This document shows, in pieces, positions 26,419 to 35,745 of a stretch of 49,634 nt of DNA. The translations under genes were made by a program, and so were the position numbers. Location of the stretch: NCBI GenBank assembly GCA_023489485.1, contig JAMDCU010000011.1:24647-74280 (forward strand). The letters are read 5' to 3'. This stretch comes from Chloroflexota bacterium. GTDB taxonomy: Bacteria; Chloroflexota; Anaerolineae; UBA4142. The notes under the pieces are model-generated. The model searched no databases. It saw only the letters and a program-made list of their open reading frames with translations, and was not told the DNA's origin. The first letter of the stretch is position 1. Every line of letters begins with the position of its first letter.

Positions 26419-28481
26419 TCCGGCTCTACCTCCACAATCAGGTTGCCAAACTTATCAATTTGCGCGTGCTGACCGGACGCCAACACCGCGGTCGAGTCCA
26501 TCTGCTCCACCACCGCTGGCCCCACGAGCTTCGTCCCAATTCCTAATAAACTGCGATCATAGCAAGGAGTTGGCACCCAGCCGCTCTCTTTCCCAAAATA
26601 GATCTTACGTTCATGCATAAAGGCATTGTCCACCCTTCCCGCCTGACGTGAAGTTGGAAGGGGTTTGGCTTTGGTAAGAGGGGCCATTACCGTTACTCGA
26701 AGATTCACGAACTCAATGCGGGCTTCACGCAATCTGAATGTGTATAATTGCTCGTGGGTAGAGTGAAAAGTATCCAGGAGTCTCCGAATCGTTTCCGGAG
26801 TGACGGGACCTTCTGGCACATCCACTCGAAGCTCGAAATTCTGACCTCGATAGCGCAAGTCTGCTGTCCGCCGAACGATTGCTCCGTCCCATTCAGGGCT
26901 CTGCATTTCTGGGGCGCAACGTACGCGCGCCTCCAGTTCTTTGAATGAGGCCTCTATCTCAGCAACTGGATAGTCTGGGCCCTCCCAGATATGGGTTTGG
27001 ACAAAATCATTGCGAAGGTCCGCGTTCAAAAGCCCATGTGTAGAGAGCACACCTGGAGTGCGAGGCACCACGACGCGCGGGATACCTAACAAGCGGGCGA
27101 GATCCATGCCATGAAGCGGACCGGCGCCTCCGAAGGCGACCAAGGTGAAAAGCCGTGGGTCATGGCCACGTTCGACAGAAACCTTACGAATGGCTCCGAC
27201 CATATTCGCGTTTACTATGGACAAAACTCCTAGGGCGGCTTCTTCCAGAGATAATCCCAGTGGCTTGGCAATTTGATCCATAATCGCACGTTCCGCGGCA
27301 GAGCAGTCGAGAGGAATATCGCCCGAAAGAAGGGCGGGAGGAATTCGTCCGAGCACCAGATGGGCGTCTGTCACGGTAGGAGTTGTCCCCCCATGACCGT
27401 AGCAAACCGGCCCTGGCTCAGCACCAGCGCTGCGCGGTCCAACCGTCAGCCGCCCCGCTTCATTGACCGCCGCGATACTTCCTCCTCCAGCGCCGATCGT
27501 GTGGATGTCGAGGATGGGCAATTGAAGGGGGAAGGGGCCGATCTTACCCTCACTTGTAAATGCGGGCTTGCCGTCTCGAACCAGACTAATGTCAGCGCTT
27601 GTCCCGCCAACGTCAATCGTAATCACGTTCCTAAAACCAGCCTCGTTTGAGAGAGTCGTTGCACCGATGACTCCCGCAGCGGGGCCGGATAACGCGGTGT
27701 GGATGGCTTGCCGTGCAGCGGCGGGCGCGCCGACCACTCCGCCATTAGACTTCATGATGAATAGCGAAGTTCCGCGCAAATTGGATTCTTTAAGCCGCGA
27801 TTCGAGTGCCCCCAGATACTGGCTCACATGTGGAGTCACATAGGCGTTTAGCACGGTGGCCATTGACCGTTCGTACTCACGATATTGGGGCAATACCTCG
27901 GAGGAAATGGATACCCATGCTTTCGGACACTCGGCGCGGAGGATCTCCGCGGCACGCTGTTCGTGTTCTGGTCGAAGGAATGAATAGAGAAAGCAGACGC
28001 CCACGGACTCGACGCCGAGAGCCGCAAGTCTACGCCCGACAGTCCGGCATGCTTGCTCATCCAGTGGCACAAGGATTTCCCCTTCGGCACTGACCCTCTC
28101 TGAGATTTCAAAGATCAGGTCGGGAGTCACTGGCCTGGTCGGTTTGATCCAAGAGTAATAGTTGTCTCCAACAGGAATGTCATGCCGACCGATCTCCAAG
28201 ACACTTTTGAATCCGGCTGTGGTCACCAGGGCAACGACGGTGGGTTTAGACTCGAGGATCGCGTTGGTGGCCACTGTCGTGCCGTGGATTACGCGCCCGA
28301 TAGTTTGCACATCGATCTCTGCAATCCGTGCCGCCTTGCGCAAGCCCTTGATCAAGCCCAAAGACGGATCCTTGGGCGTCGATGGCACTTTGGCAAACCA
28401 GGTTTTGCCCGTCTCCATTTCCACCAAGGCGACATCGGTAAATGTTCCACCCACATCGATTCCAACACTGTAGTTGCTCAT
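26415..28481 (-). CDS. hyuA: Hydantoinase A/oxoprolinase family protein (HyuA-type)
   Basis: The 688-aa protein starts MSNYSVGIDVGGTFTDVALV, the actin-fold ATP motif of Hydant_A_N. A second phosphate motif, TIDVGGTSADISLVRDGKP, follows near residue 285, then the domain junction with VAFGGAGPLHGMDLARLLG. It phosphorylates the carbonyl with ATP for HyuB. ATG 28481 was chosen because the domain starts at residue 4; the frame runs upstream to 28556 without homology, and the ribosome site is weak. It follows the hydrolase-fold gene by 103 nt and overlaps hyuB by 4 nt. Confidence 0.92.
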   Translation of the reverse strand: MSNYSVGIDVGGTFTDVALVEMETGKTWFAKVPSTPKDPSLGLIKGLRKAARIAEIDVQTIGRVIHGTTVATNAILESKPTVVALVTTAGFKSVLEIGRHDIPVGDNYYSWIKPTRPVTPDLIFEISERVSAEGEILVPLDEQACRTVGRRLAALGVESVGVCFLYSFLRPEHEQRAAEILRAECPKAWVSISSEVLPQYREYERSMATVLNAYVTPHVSQYLGALESRLKESNLRGTSLFIMKSNGGVVGAPAAARQAIHTALSGPAAGVIGATTLSNEAGFRNVITIDVGGTSADISLVRDGKPAFTSEGKIGPFPLQLPILDIHTIGAGGGSIAAVNEAGRLTVGPRSAGAEPGPVCYGHGGTTPTVTDAHLVLGRIPPALLSGDIPLDCSAAERAIMDQIAKPLGLSLEEAALGVLSIVNANMVGAIRKVSVERGHDPRLFTLVAFGGAGPLHGMDLARLLGIPRVVVPRTPGVLSTHGLLNADLRNDFVQTHIWEGPDYPVAEIEASFKELEARVRCAPEMQSPEWDGAIVRRTADLRYRGQNFELRVDVPEGPVTPETIRRLLDTFHSTHEQLYTFRLREARIEFVNLRVTVMAPLTKAKPLPTSRQAGRVDNAFMHERKIYFGKESGWVPTPCYDRSLLGIGTKLVGPAVVEQMDSTAVLASGQHAQIDKFGNLIVEVEPE

Positions 28482-28584
28482 GGCTTGTCTTTTATGTTCC
28501 TTAATTGAAGTTGCTGCAATTCGTCCCGTTTGGCCCTCTAGCCAAAACATAACCAAAGGCTTGAGGCCCAGCAGTCATCCTCAT

Positions 28585-29403
28585 TTATGCGGATAGCGAA
28601 TGTCGGGCAAAAAAGTCGCCTGTCACTCGGCCAAAGCGAGCATGAGCTGCCGGGTGGCTTGCAATCACATGCGGTGTTCCTTCCAGAATCACCAATTCCG
28701 CGCCAGGGATGCGTTCGCCAAGTTCTCGACCCAAGCGGGGCCCCGCCAGTAGATCTACCCCGCCGTATATCAGCAGAGTCGGCGCGCTGATGCGCGGCAG
28801 CCGATCGTAGGCATCGTGCTCTAAGCAGGCCCGAATCAATTTAAGATGCGCTTCTTTGCACTCTCGCAACTCGGACCAGGGACCATTGGGACTGAGAAGA
28901 TCCGCATGGTTTTCATTGAAATACTCAGCATCATAACAGATGATCGCGCCGTAAAGTTGGAAAAGCTCGAAGCTGGTTTGCTCTCGCAGTCTGTAAAAGA
29001 GACGGTCCACCGCGTCATGATAGGGTTCAGGGCGCGCCCAGCCGCCACTGAGAGCCAGCGAGTGAACCAACTCAGGATGGCTGATGGCCAACTCCTGCAT
29101 AACACAGGCACCCAAGCCGCCGCGACCTAGGATGTGAGCGCGTTTTAGCCCCAAGTGCATTATTAGTTGGGCAACATCTTCCGCATAAAGGCGTGTGCTC
29201 CCCGAGTGCTCCGACCCATCACTCGATTGTCCGATGCCTCGATGGTCGTACACGATGAGCTGATAACGCTCGCGCAGCTCGGCGGGGATGGATTGAAATC
29301 GCGCCCCGGTCAACAATCCCCATCCGGTGCTACAAACGACCGGCTCCCCCTCCCCGTGGATCTCATAGTACATATTAAAGCCATTCAGTTGAGCGTGCGC
29401 CAC
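28585..29403 (-). CDS. Alpha/beta-hydrolase-fold protein lacking the nucleophile serine
   Basis: This 272-aa protein has the fold landmarks YYEIHGEGEPVV, VYDHRGIGQSS (oxyanion region), Asp in YGGVDLLAG and His in GTPHVIAS. At the nucleophile elbow it reads HILGRGGLGACV: the Ser of G-x-S-x-G is replaced by Gly95. Acid and His are kept, so it may be a non-hydrolytic member (dioxygenase- or lyase-like) or a dead enzyme. The GTG start at 29403 was preferred: AGGAGGTGA lies 7-8 nt upstream and it removes an overlap with the permease that ends at 29417. The frame is open to 29454. Confidence 0.85.
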   Translation of the reverse strand: MAHAQLNGFNMYYEIHGEGEPVVCSTGWGLLTGARFQSIPAELRERYQLIVYDHRGIGQSSDGSEHSGSTRLYAEDVAQLIMHLGLKRAHILGRGGLGACVMQELAISHPELVHSLALSGGWARPEPYHDAVDRLFYRLREQTSFELFQLYGAIICYDAEYFNENHADLLSPNGPWSELRECKEAHLKLIRACLEHDAYDRLPRISAPTLLIYGGVDLLAGPRLGRELGERIPGAELVILEGTPHVIASHPAAHARFGRVTGDFFARHSLSA

Positions 29404-29416
29404 CCCATTCACCTCC

Positions 29417-30334
29417 TCAGATTCTGCCTCTCTTGACCCGAGGGTCCAGTTCATCTCGCAACCAGTCTCCCAACAGGTTTGCGCTCAACACAGTCAGCGC
29501 AAGTGCGAGCCCAGGAAAGGCGGCTATCCACCAAGCGGATGTCAAGTATTGCCGACCTTCCGCTAACATGCCTCCCCACGTGGGTGTGGGGGGCGGTATG
29601 CCCAGCCCCAAGAAACTAAGAGACGCTTCGGCTACAATGTTGTTCGCGAATGTGAAAGTCGCAACGACAATCGTCGGCTGGATAACGTTCGGTAGCACAT
29701 GATGAAAAACTATGCGCAGATCGCTGGCACCAACACAACGCGCTGCGGTCAGATACTCCTTCTCTCGAACCGAGAGAACATCTCCACGTACGGTTCGAAC
29801 GTAGACGGTCCAGCGGGTCAGTCCCAGCACCATGATTATTGTGACAATGCCCGGTCCTACCACAGCTACCACAGCAATCGCAAGCAGAAGATATGGAAAA
29901 GCAAGCTGTACGTCGGCAAGGCGAGTGATCAACTCGTCGATCCAAGCCCCCCAGTATCCGGCGACGAGACCGAGGATCACCCCAACCGTCCCAGCGATCA
30001 AGACGGAGGCAGCCCCCACGGCGAGCGAGATACGAGCTCCGTAAATGATGCGCGTGAGAACGTCGCGCCCCAACTGGTCAGTCCCCAACAAATGGTCAAG
30101 ACTTCCGCCGGGCATGAAGACAGGAGGTTCGACATTATTCGCTAGATCATGGGCGGCAAGATTGTACGGCGCAAGCTGTTCCGGAAATACGGCTGCAATG
30201 ACCAACAGAACCAGAAACGCGGCCGGCACAAACACAGTGCGCGCTCGCGAAAATGCCGTCAGGACCAATTTCCGTTTGGCGCCCGCGATGGGGTGAGGAT
30301 TCCACCGCTTACTGTCATCAAGCGTCGAAACCAT
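29417..30334 (-). CDS. dppC: Peptide/nickel-type ABC transporter permease (DppC-like)
   Basis: The 305-aa inner-membrane protein has the DppC/OppC layout: a cytoplasmic N-terminus, one membrane segment, then a periplasmic part with HLLGTDQLGRDVLTRIIYG and five more segments. The EAA loop is YLTAARCVGASDLRIVFHH. It pairs with the DppB-like permease 10 nt upstream. No DppD/DppF ATPase is encoded in this operon, so it must use an ATPase from elsewhere. The substrate may be a hydantoin-like or peptide-like compound rather than peptides (inference). Confidence 0.92.
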   Translation of the reverse strand: MVSTLDDSKRWNPHPIAGAKRKLVLTAFSRARTVFVPAAFLVLLVIAAVFPEQLAPYNLAAHDLANNVEPPVFMPGGSLDHLLGTDQLGRDVLTRIIYGARISLAVGAASVLIAGTVGVILGLVAGYWGAWIDELITRLADVQLAFPYLLLAIAVVAVVGPGIVTIIMVLGLTRWTVYVRTVRGDVLSVREKEYLTAARCVGASDLRIVFHHVLPNVIQPTIVVATFTFANNIVAEASLSFLGLGIPPPTPTWGGMLAEGRQYLTSAWWIAAFPGLALALTVLSANLLGDWLRDELDPRVKRGRI

Positions 30335-30344
30335 GATATCAACA

Positions 30345-31265
30345 CTACCTATACTTAATACGGGGGTCGATCAGAACATACAGAAAGTCAACCCCAAGGT
30401 TAATAAGAACTACGATCGTCGCGCCCAAGAAAACGGCCGCCTGGACCACGGGAAAATCACGCGCAAAGATTGATTTGAGCGCGAGGTTGCCCATACCAGG
30501 CCAGGCAAAGATCTGTTCGGTTACGACTGTCCCACTCAGCATCTGGCCAATCTCGATACCCAAGACGGTGAGTATGGGAAGGAACGAGTTCCGCAAAGCA
30601 TGGCGCAACAGCACCACTAGCTCGGGCAACCCTTTGGCGCGTGCCGTTCGAACGTAATCGCTCGTCAGCACCTCGACCATACCAGAGCGAACCAAGCGGG
30701 CGGTCCGCGCCATGTTAAAGGCGCCGAGTGTGATGGCAGGGAGAATGAGATGCTGAGGAGTATCTGCCCCGGCGGCTGGTAGCAGGTGAAGGGAGACCGA
30801 AAAAACAAGAATGAGCATGATTCCGAGCCAAAACACGGGCAGGCATTGACCGATGACGGAGAGGAGCATCACGGCTCGGTCAATCCAAGAGTCCCGATGG
30901 ACGGCCGCGGTGATACCGGCAGGGACTGCGAACACGAGCGAGAAGAGTAACGCGGCAAAAGTGAGCTCCAGAGTAGCCGGCATCCGCTCCAGCACCAAAT
31001 TCATCGCTGGCTGCCCCTGGATGAGGGACCGGCCAAAGTCCCCGCGCAGCGCGCCTGATGCAAATAACAGATACTGTTCGAGAATTGGCCGGTCTAGGTG
31101 AAACTCTTGTCGGATGGCTTGGATGTCCTCCTCTGACGCCCCTGGACCCACGAGAAGTACTGCCGGATCCCCCGTGAGACGCGCGATGATGAACACGGCC
31201 AGCGTCACTCCAATGACAACCAAAATGGCGGTGACCAAACGTCTGAGAAGGTAGGATACTGTCAT
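30345..31265 (-). CDS. dppB: Peptide/nickel-type ABC transporter permease (DppB-like)
   Basis: The 306-aa protein starts with the DppB-type segment SYLLRRLVTAILVVIGVTL, followed by a large extracytoplasmic loop and five further membrane segments. Its EAA loop is DYVRTARAKGLPELVVLLRH. It lies 9 nt after the binding-protein stop and 10 nt before the DppC-like gene. Family length is normal. It forms the second half of the permease channel. Confidence 0.92.
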   Translation of the reverse strand: MTVSYLLRRLVTAILVVIGVTLAVFIIARLTGDPAVLLVGPGASEEDIQAIRQEFHLDRPILEQYLLFASGALRGDFGRSLIQGQPAMNLVLERMPATLELTFAALLFSLVFAVPAGITAAVHRDSWIDRAVMLLSVIGQCLPVFWLGIMLILVFSVSLHLLPAAGADTPQHLILPAITLGAFNMARTARLVRSGMVEVLTSDYVRTARAKGLPELVVLLRHALRNSFLPILTVLGIEIGQMLSGTVVTEQIFAWPGMGNLALKSIFARDFPVVQAAVFLGATIVVLINLGVDFLYVLIDPRIKYR

Positions 31266-31274
31266 GACGCGATC

Positions 31275-32921
31275 CTACTTGATTTTGACGTCTTCCCAGA
31301 CATTGATAAGACCGTCAGGACGTGGATCCCAGGTCCACTTGTCAGCCTTGCGGACGGCGTAGAGACTCTGGGGGGCATAGAGGAAGGCCCAGTAACCCGA
31401 TTCTTTTGCCATCTGTGCGGCTTGGCGATAGACCTCGATTCTCTTCTTCTCGTCAAGCGTTTGGACCCCTTGAATGATCAAGTCGTCCAATTTGGGGTCC
31501 GAGTAGTGTCCCCAGTTCCATGCCCCTTTGGTGTAGAAAGAGGTGCTGAAATTCTGATCAGGATCAAAACCCGGCGCGCGGACGATATAGAGCCACATGC
31601 CGGTAATCGTTTGCGACTCACGCCCATAAAGCTTGTTCATGTAGGCGTTGTATTCATATTCCTTGATGTCCGCTTGAATGCCTACCGCAGCAAGATCTGC
31701 GGAAATCGCCTGAGCAACGTCCCTTGCGCGCGGCACGCGCCCGATGGGAATCTCAAACGGGACTTGGAACCCGTTCGGGTACCCCGCCTCGGCGAGCAAC
31801 TGCTTGGCTTTGCCCGGATCGTAGGGGTACGGAGGAATCGCAGGGTCATATCCCAACATACCTGGGATGAGGGGCGACCCGAGTGCGGTAGCATAGTCTC
31901 CCAGCAAGCGGTTGATGATGGCCTGGCGATTGATGGCGTAGTTCACCGCCGTCCGAACCCTGACATCCTTCAAGACGGGGATGTCTGGTTTCATTCCCAG
32001 GTAAATAAGATCAGCTGACGGGCCGGCCTTGAGGACAGCCGTATTGCTGTTTTTGATCAGATCCGTCTGGGTGCTGGGGACGGCGGTAATGATGTCGGTG
32101 TCCCCACTCAACAACGCCGACACGCGGGTGGTCTCCTCGGGAATAGGCTTGAAGACGACCGTTTTCACAGGCACGGCCCCGCCCCAATAGTTCGGATTGG
32201 CCTGCAAAGTCATGTGGTCGTCCTTGACCCATTCTGCCATGCGGTAGGGTCCAGAACCAATGGGTTTGACGTTGAAATCATCTTTCACGCTTTCGTAATA
32301 CTTTTTTGGCATGATGAAGATGTCGTCCAGGATTCGAGCCGCGAGGAAGGAAGCATCTACGTTCTTTAGGACAATGTCAAGGTTGAAGGGGTCATTCACC
32401 ACAACCTTGTCGATGCCTGAATAGTTCGACGCCGATTCATCAATCTTTGGGTCCATATAGCGGTCGAGAGTGAACTTGACATCGTCCGCCGTCAGGTCGT
32501 CACCGTTCTGGAACTTGATGCCCTGCCGAATCTTCAACTTGAGGGTCTTGTTGTCGCTGGCCCACTCCCATTTCTCAGCGACGCGTGGGAGTGCCTCTCC
32601 CTGCGGCCCCCTGTGTATCAGCGTGTCGAAAACTTGAGCGAAGATAATTCGGCGCTGACCAGTGAGCGTGGATGACGGGTCCATTTTCGCGGCATCGATG
32701 TCCTGCGAAATGGTGATGCGGTCTACAGTCGCTGGAGCAGCCGTATTCACATTGGCCGCTGGAGCAGTAGCCGTCGTAGCGGTACTAGTCACGGGGCGTT
32801 TTGCCTCCTGAGTTGATTGGCAAGCTACGCCCAAGACCAGAAAAACGCAGCCCAGAACGAGACCGAGGAGCCGCCACAAGCCGCTCGATTTGATTGGCCT
32901 TGCAGAATGATCCCTAAACAT
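31275..32921 (-). CDS. dppA: Peptide-type ABC substrate-binding lipoprotein (DppA/OppA-like)
   Basis: The 548-aa protein has a signal peptide with lipobox (VLGVACQS) and a Thr/Ala linker, then an SBP_bac_5 domain with FAQVFDTLIHR, LKIRQGIKFQNGDDLTADDV and DPDQNFSTSFYTKG. It captures an oligopeptide or other small ligand for the DppBC-like permease. ATG 32921 was chosen: AAAGGAGG lies 5 nt upstream and the signal peptide starts shortly after; the frame is open to 32978. It follows the lyase gene by 72 nt. Confidence 0.92.
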   Translation of the reverse strand: MFRDHSARPIKSSGLWRLLGLVLGCVFLVLGVACQSTQEAKRPVTSTATTATAPAANVNTAAPATVDRITISQDIDAAKMDPSSTLTGQRRIIFAQVFDTLIHRGPQGEALPRVAEKWEWASDNKTLKLKIRQGIKFQNGDDLTADDVKFTLDRYMDPKIDESASNYSGIDKVVVNDPFNLDIVLKNVDASFLAARILDDIFIMPKKYYESVKDDFNVKPIGSGPYRMAEWVKDDHMTLQANPNYWGGAVPVKTVVFKPIPEETTRVSALLSGDTDIITAVPSTQTDLIKNSNTAVLKAGPSADLIYLGMKPDIPVLKDVRVRTAVNYAINRQAIINRLLGDYATALGSPLIPGMLGYDPAIPPYPYDPGKAKQLLAEAGYPNGFQVPFEIPIGRVPRARDVAQAISADLAAVGIQADIKEYEYNAYMNKLYGRESQTITGMWLYIVRAPGFDPDQNFSTSFYTKGAWNWGHYSDPKLDDLIIQGVQTLDEKKRIEVYRQAAQMAKESGYWAFLYAPQSLYAVRKADKWTWDPRPDGLINVWEDVKIK

Positions 32922-32993
32922 TTCTTCCTCCTTTGGTGGTCTTTTGCCTTGACTTGTGTGGATATCGTCGGATTTCAAAATAGCAGTTTTGGT

Positions 32994-33872
32994 CTATGGG
33001 TTTCGAGAGCTGTACCGCTCGTCCAGCGTCTGGAGCTCCGGCAGACGGACAAGTCGCTGCCGTTCCTCCCAGTTTATCATTCGATCCAGGAGCGAGCGGG
33101 ATGTCCCCTCCAGGCGAAGGACCCTCATCGAATCCTGCACTGCCTTGACGGCGACACGAAGCGCAGTGTTAGCAAAGAGTACGAGGCGATAGCCCATGGC
33201 CTCCAATTCCTTGGCATCCAGGAGGGGGGTCTTTCCTCCCTCAACCATATTGACCATGACAGGGACCGGCAAAAGTTGGGGGGTGCTCCGGAGCTCTTCC
33301 AATGATTCGAGTGCTTCGACGAAAATCATATCGGCACCCGCAGCAGCGTAGGCGCGTCCGCGATCCAGGGCTCCCTCAAGCCCTTCACTCGCACGTGCGT
33401 CTGTGCGTGCGATAATAACGAGCAAAGGATCGCGGCGTGTGTCAACAGCCGCTTGAACCTTCTTAACCATCTCCTGAGTTGAGATTACCGTCTTGCCCTC
33501 AAAATGGCCACAACGCTTGGGCGTGATTTGATCCTCTAGTTGGATAGCGGCCGCGCCCGCTCGCTCGATCTCGCGAACCGTTCGGATCACGTTCAATGGG
33601 CCGCCGTAGCCTGTATCGGCATCGACGATCAACGGAATGTTTACAGCGTCAGCGATGCGCTGAACCTGGGCCACAGTTTCCGACATCGTTGTCAAGCCTA
33701 CGTCTGCCACGCCAAGACTGGAATTCGCGAATCCGCCGCCTGTGAAGTACACTGCTTCAAATCCGCAACTCTGAATGATACTCGCCGTCAGGGCATCGGC
33801 TGCACCTGGCACGACCAGAATTCGTGGCTCCGACAAACGCTTGCGCAATACCTCCGAACTGATACTGCCCAT
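32994..33872 (-). CDS. Isocitrate lyase/PEP mutase family lyase
   Basis: The 292-aa protein has family landmarks VYFTGGGFANSSLGVAD, the metal-binding DADTGYGG (Asp84, Asp86), QLEDQITPKRCGH with the catalytic Cys121 of lyase-type members, and IIARTDARA. KRCGH members cleave 2-methylisocitrate, dimethylmalate, oxaloacetate or related acids; mutases lack this Cys. It is probably the first gene of the second catabolic operon; AGGAG lies 6 nt before the ATG. Dimethylmalate lyase of nicotinate fermentation is in this family, an interesting but unproven parallel. Confidence 0.9.
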   Translation of the reverse strand: MGSISSEVLRKRLSEPRILVVPGAADALTASIIQSCGFEAVYFTGGGFANSSLGVADVGLTTMSETVAQVQRIADAVNIPLIVDADTGYGGPLNVIRTVREIERAGAAAIQLEDQITPKRCGHFEGKTVISTQEMVKKVQAAVDTRRDPLLVIIARTDARASEGLEGALDRGRAYAAAGADMIFVEALESLEELRSTPQLLPVPVMVNMVEGGKTPLLDAKELEAMGYRLVLFANTALRVAVKAVQDSMRVLRLEGTSRSLLDRMINWEERQRLVRLPELQTLDERYSSRNP

Positions 33873-34364
33873 ATCTCACTCCTTTAATGGCGGGACTCTC
33901 GTCGACGTCAGCTCGGATGGTCCAAGCTCACTGCGCAGCCACTCTCGCACGCCGCTCGGAACATTCAGGATTAGGGATCAGGAGAAGACGTGCCTGTTCG
34001 CAATGCTCTGGCTGAGCCCCATGTCGCCATCCGAGATAGACAAGCATAGCATGGCGAAAATGTTCAAGGACGCCGAATTCAATTGCGGATTTGGCCGAAG
34101 GTAATTCGAAGAGCTTGCAATCCAATCGTATCCGTGACCTGGTGGCAAATCGCACGAGGTCAAGCCTTCATGCCGAAATCGAAACGTCGTCACATACACC
34201 AACGTAGTTGCACTGCCTTTCGGCGTTATCCTTGTGACGCCGCTGCTCAACAGCTCCGAGCAATCAATCTCGTGCTGGCTTCGCTGGATAAGAAATGCAC
34301 TGGGTGCTTGGCTGGCCTGCTGGCGATTGGGGTCGGACGGCACACGCGGCTCATCTCACTTTCA
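33873..34364. other. About 490 nt without a recognisable gene, upstream of the second operon
   Basis: It must contain the promoter of the operon that starts at 33872. Several overlapping frames of 75-135 codons exist on both strands, but none has motifs or ribosome sites. It may be eroded remains of the paralogous locus whose fragments begin at 34365. No clear -35/-10 pair was found. Confidence 0.35.
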
Positions 34365-34556
34365 TTACGGATCACCGGCGTGAGTCACAGCATCAACAAA
34401 ATCGAGCATCCAACATGTAAACGCCTCATCCATCGACCGCGTGCTCAGGGTGGAGACCGTCGCCTCACGACGAATTTCGCCTGTCACTGACTCGGGCAAG
34501 TTTTCGACGCGGGTACCCGCCACAAATTCGACCAGTGAACCGAGGGCTTGAGACAT
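34365..34556 (-). pseudogene. N-terminal fragment of an MmgE/PrpD paralogue
   Basis: The first 25 or so codons (MSQALGSLVEFVAGTRVENL) closely match the start of the PrpD protein at 4689-6041 (MSKALDTLVEFVAATRYEDL). The similarity then stops and the frame ends at 34365. The upstream neighbour is a permease tail 35 nt away, against 33 nt in the intact locus, so gene order and spacing are kept. Confidence 0.8.
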
Positions 34557-34591
34557 GGGTTATTCCCCCAATTTCACTCTGGAGCAAATGT

Positions 34592-34728
34592 TTACTCAGC
34601 TTGGCCCAACTGGTCTAATTCCGCGCTCCGTTCAACAGCAGAGATAAGCACCGCTGCTCCTAAGATGAGGAGCGTGAAAAGAACTGCGATCGTCGGGTCG
34701 TTCTGATAGGAAACGTAGTTGAAAATCT
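34592..34728 (-). pseudogene. C-terminal fragment of a PotC-type permease paralogue
   Basis: Read on the minus strand, about 44 codons give IFNYVSYQNDPTIAVLFTLL and end ELDQLGQAE then TAA. The permease at 6075-6881 ends almost identically (IFNYVSYQNDPTIAALSTLL ... LDQLGQAE). At 34728/34729 the match stops abruptly and is replaced by the GntR-like sequence, marking a deletion junction. Confidence 0.85.
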
Positions 34729-34871
34729 AAACTGGGGTGATACAGGGGAATGGGACCGTCTCGGCGGATTTTGCCGGTCTGCCCAGATATAACGTTTCGG
34801 CCCGGGCGCGGCTTCGGGGAACGGAATGCGAAGAATGGCACCTCACTCGGGCAACTTAGATTTGGGGTCAT
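34729..34871 (-). pseudogene. N-terminal fragment of a GntR regulator paralogue
   Basis: The first 47 codons (MTPNLSCPSEVPFFAFRSPK ... IRRDGPIPLYH) match the regulator at 20511-21344 (MTPNPTSPNAEPFFDFRSPK ... IRRDSPLPLYH). The frame then runs into antisense-compatible permease DNA and stops. The DNA-binding domain and UTRA domain are lost. Upstream it keeps a promoter and operator-like core at the positions found in the intact copy. Confidence 0.85.
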
Positions 34872-35044
34872 AGCGAGTTGATCCGGCAATGCGCTATCGA
34901 AGGACTGGAGTTGAAAGCTACTGTGCGCCACTTATGCCGACAATTCTCGGACTGGAACAGATGTTACGCAAAGGCCGCCCCATCTGTCGATACACAAGGG
35001 GAGCGTCGGGAGGGTAGTTTGGCAAACCGCGGTCAAATTATTAC

Positions 35045-35095
35045 GACATCACGATATCACATAGACATGATACGCCATCCAGTACTGGAAGGCAA
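35045..35095 (-). promoter_or_regulatory. Relic promoter and operator core of the GntR paralogue
   Basis: On the minus strand a -35 TTGCCT (35090-35095) and a -10 TATCAT (35067-35072) are 17 nt apart. Downstream of the -10 lies GACATCACGATATC (35045-35058, plus-strand orientation), one base different from the core at 21403-21416. Layout and distance match the intact regulator promoter. It may still fire into the 34-kb region. Confidence 0.6.
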
Positions 35096-35568
35096 TATGC
35101 ATGGGAGTAGGTAGGATTCGCCCGGTTGGGCAGTCTCAACCTGCCCAAAAAGGTAGGCTCCTTAATTCAACGCTCCCCGCGACCTATTGTCGGTGCATTC
35201 GGATACAGAATGGGAAAGCGAACTCCCAAATTTCGGAAACTGCTGAGATGAATGAGACAAAGGACTGGAGCCGGAAGCACAACCTGTGTTGGCTGACAAC
35301 CCCATCCGTCGGGGATTTGACTCGGATGGAACGCTTATATAGGTGGAATACTTGGTCCACCCCAGACTACGTGGCCCTTCGTGGCTCAAGCGGCCCATCG
35401 GTAATCATGATGCAACCCCTTCGACACCGGAAACGCGATGATCTTGATTTTTCCCCGTTTCGCCGGAAATAATGTACTTCGGGTGAGTGCCAGTGTTTGT
35501 CGGTCACCCGAGTGTCAGTATCCGTCAGTCAGGTATAATACGGGTAAACGATGGTGGAGCTAACTCGC
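35096..35568. other. About 470 nt without a recognisable gene
   Basis: No protein-like frame of note. At 35480-35540 short GTCAG-containing words recur and a TATAAT-like hexamer (35534-35539) precedes the transposase relic that starts at 35569, so the right part is probably the eroded end and promoter of that element. Confidence 0.4.
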
Positions 35569-35745
35569 ATGTCTAAAAAAACCGGGATGAGCACAAGCGA
35601 CGAGAGATGGTGACCAAGGTGCGGCATGGTGTCGCCGAGCGCGAGGTGGCTCGTCAGTACCATGTCCGTCTGTCCACCGTCCAGTTCTAGGTCGAGTGGG
35701 CAGGCGATCAACGGCTGGATCGGGTGGACTGGTCGAGCCATCCCA
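35569..35745 (+). pseudogene. N-terminal helix-turn-helix fragment of a transposase
   Basis: After a frameshift in a run of seven A near the ATG, codons from about 35592 read DEHKRREMVTKVRHGVAERE then VARQYHVRLSTVQF, TAG (35688-35690), VEWAGDQRLDRVDWSS. This is the homeodomain-like HTH start of an IS481/IS630-type transposase, with TAG probably replacing the Trp codon expected between QF and VEW. It ends where the opposite-strand fragment begins, so both are truncated at about 35745. Confidence 0.6.
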
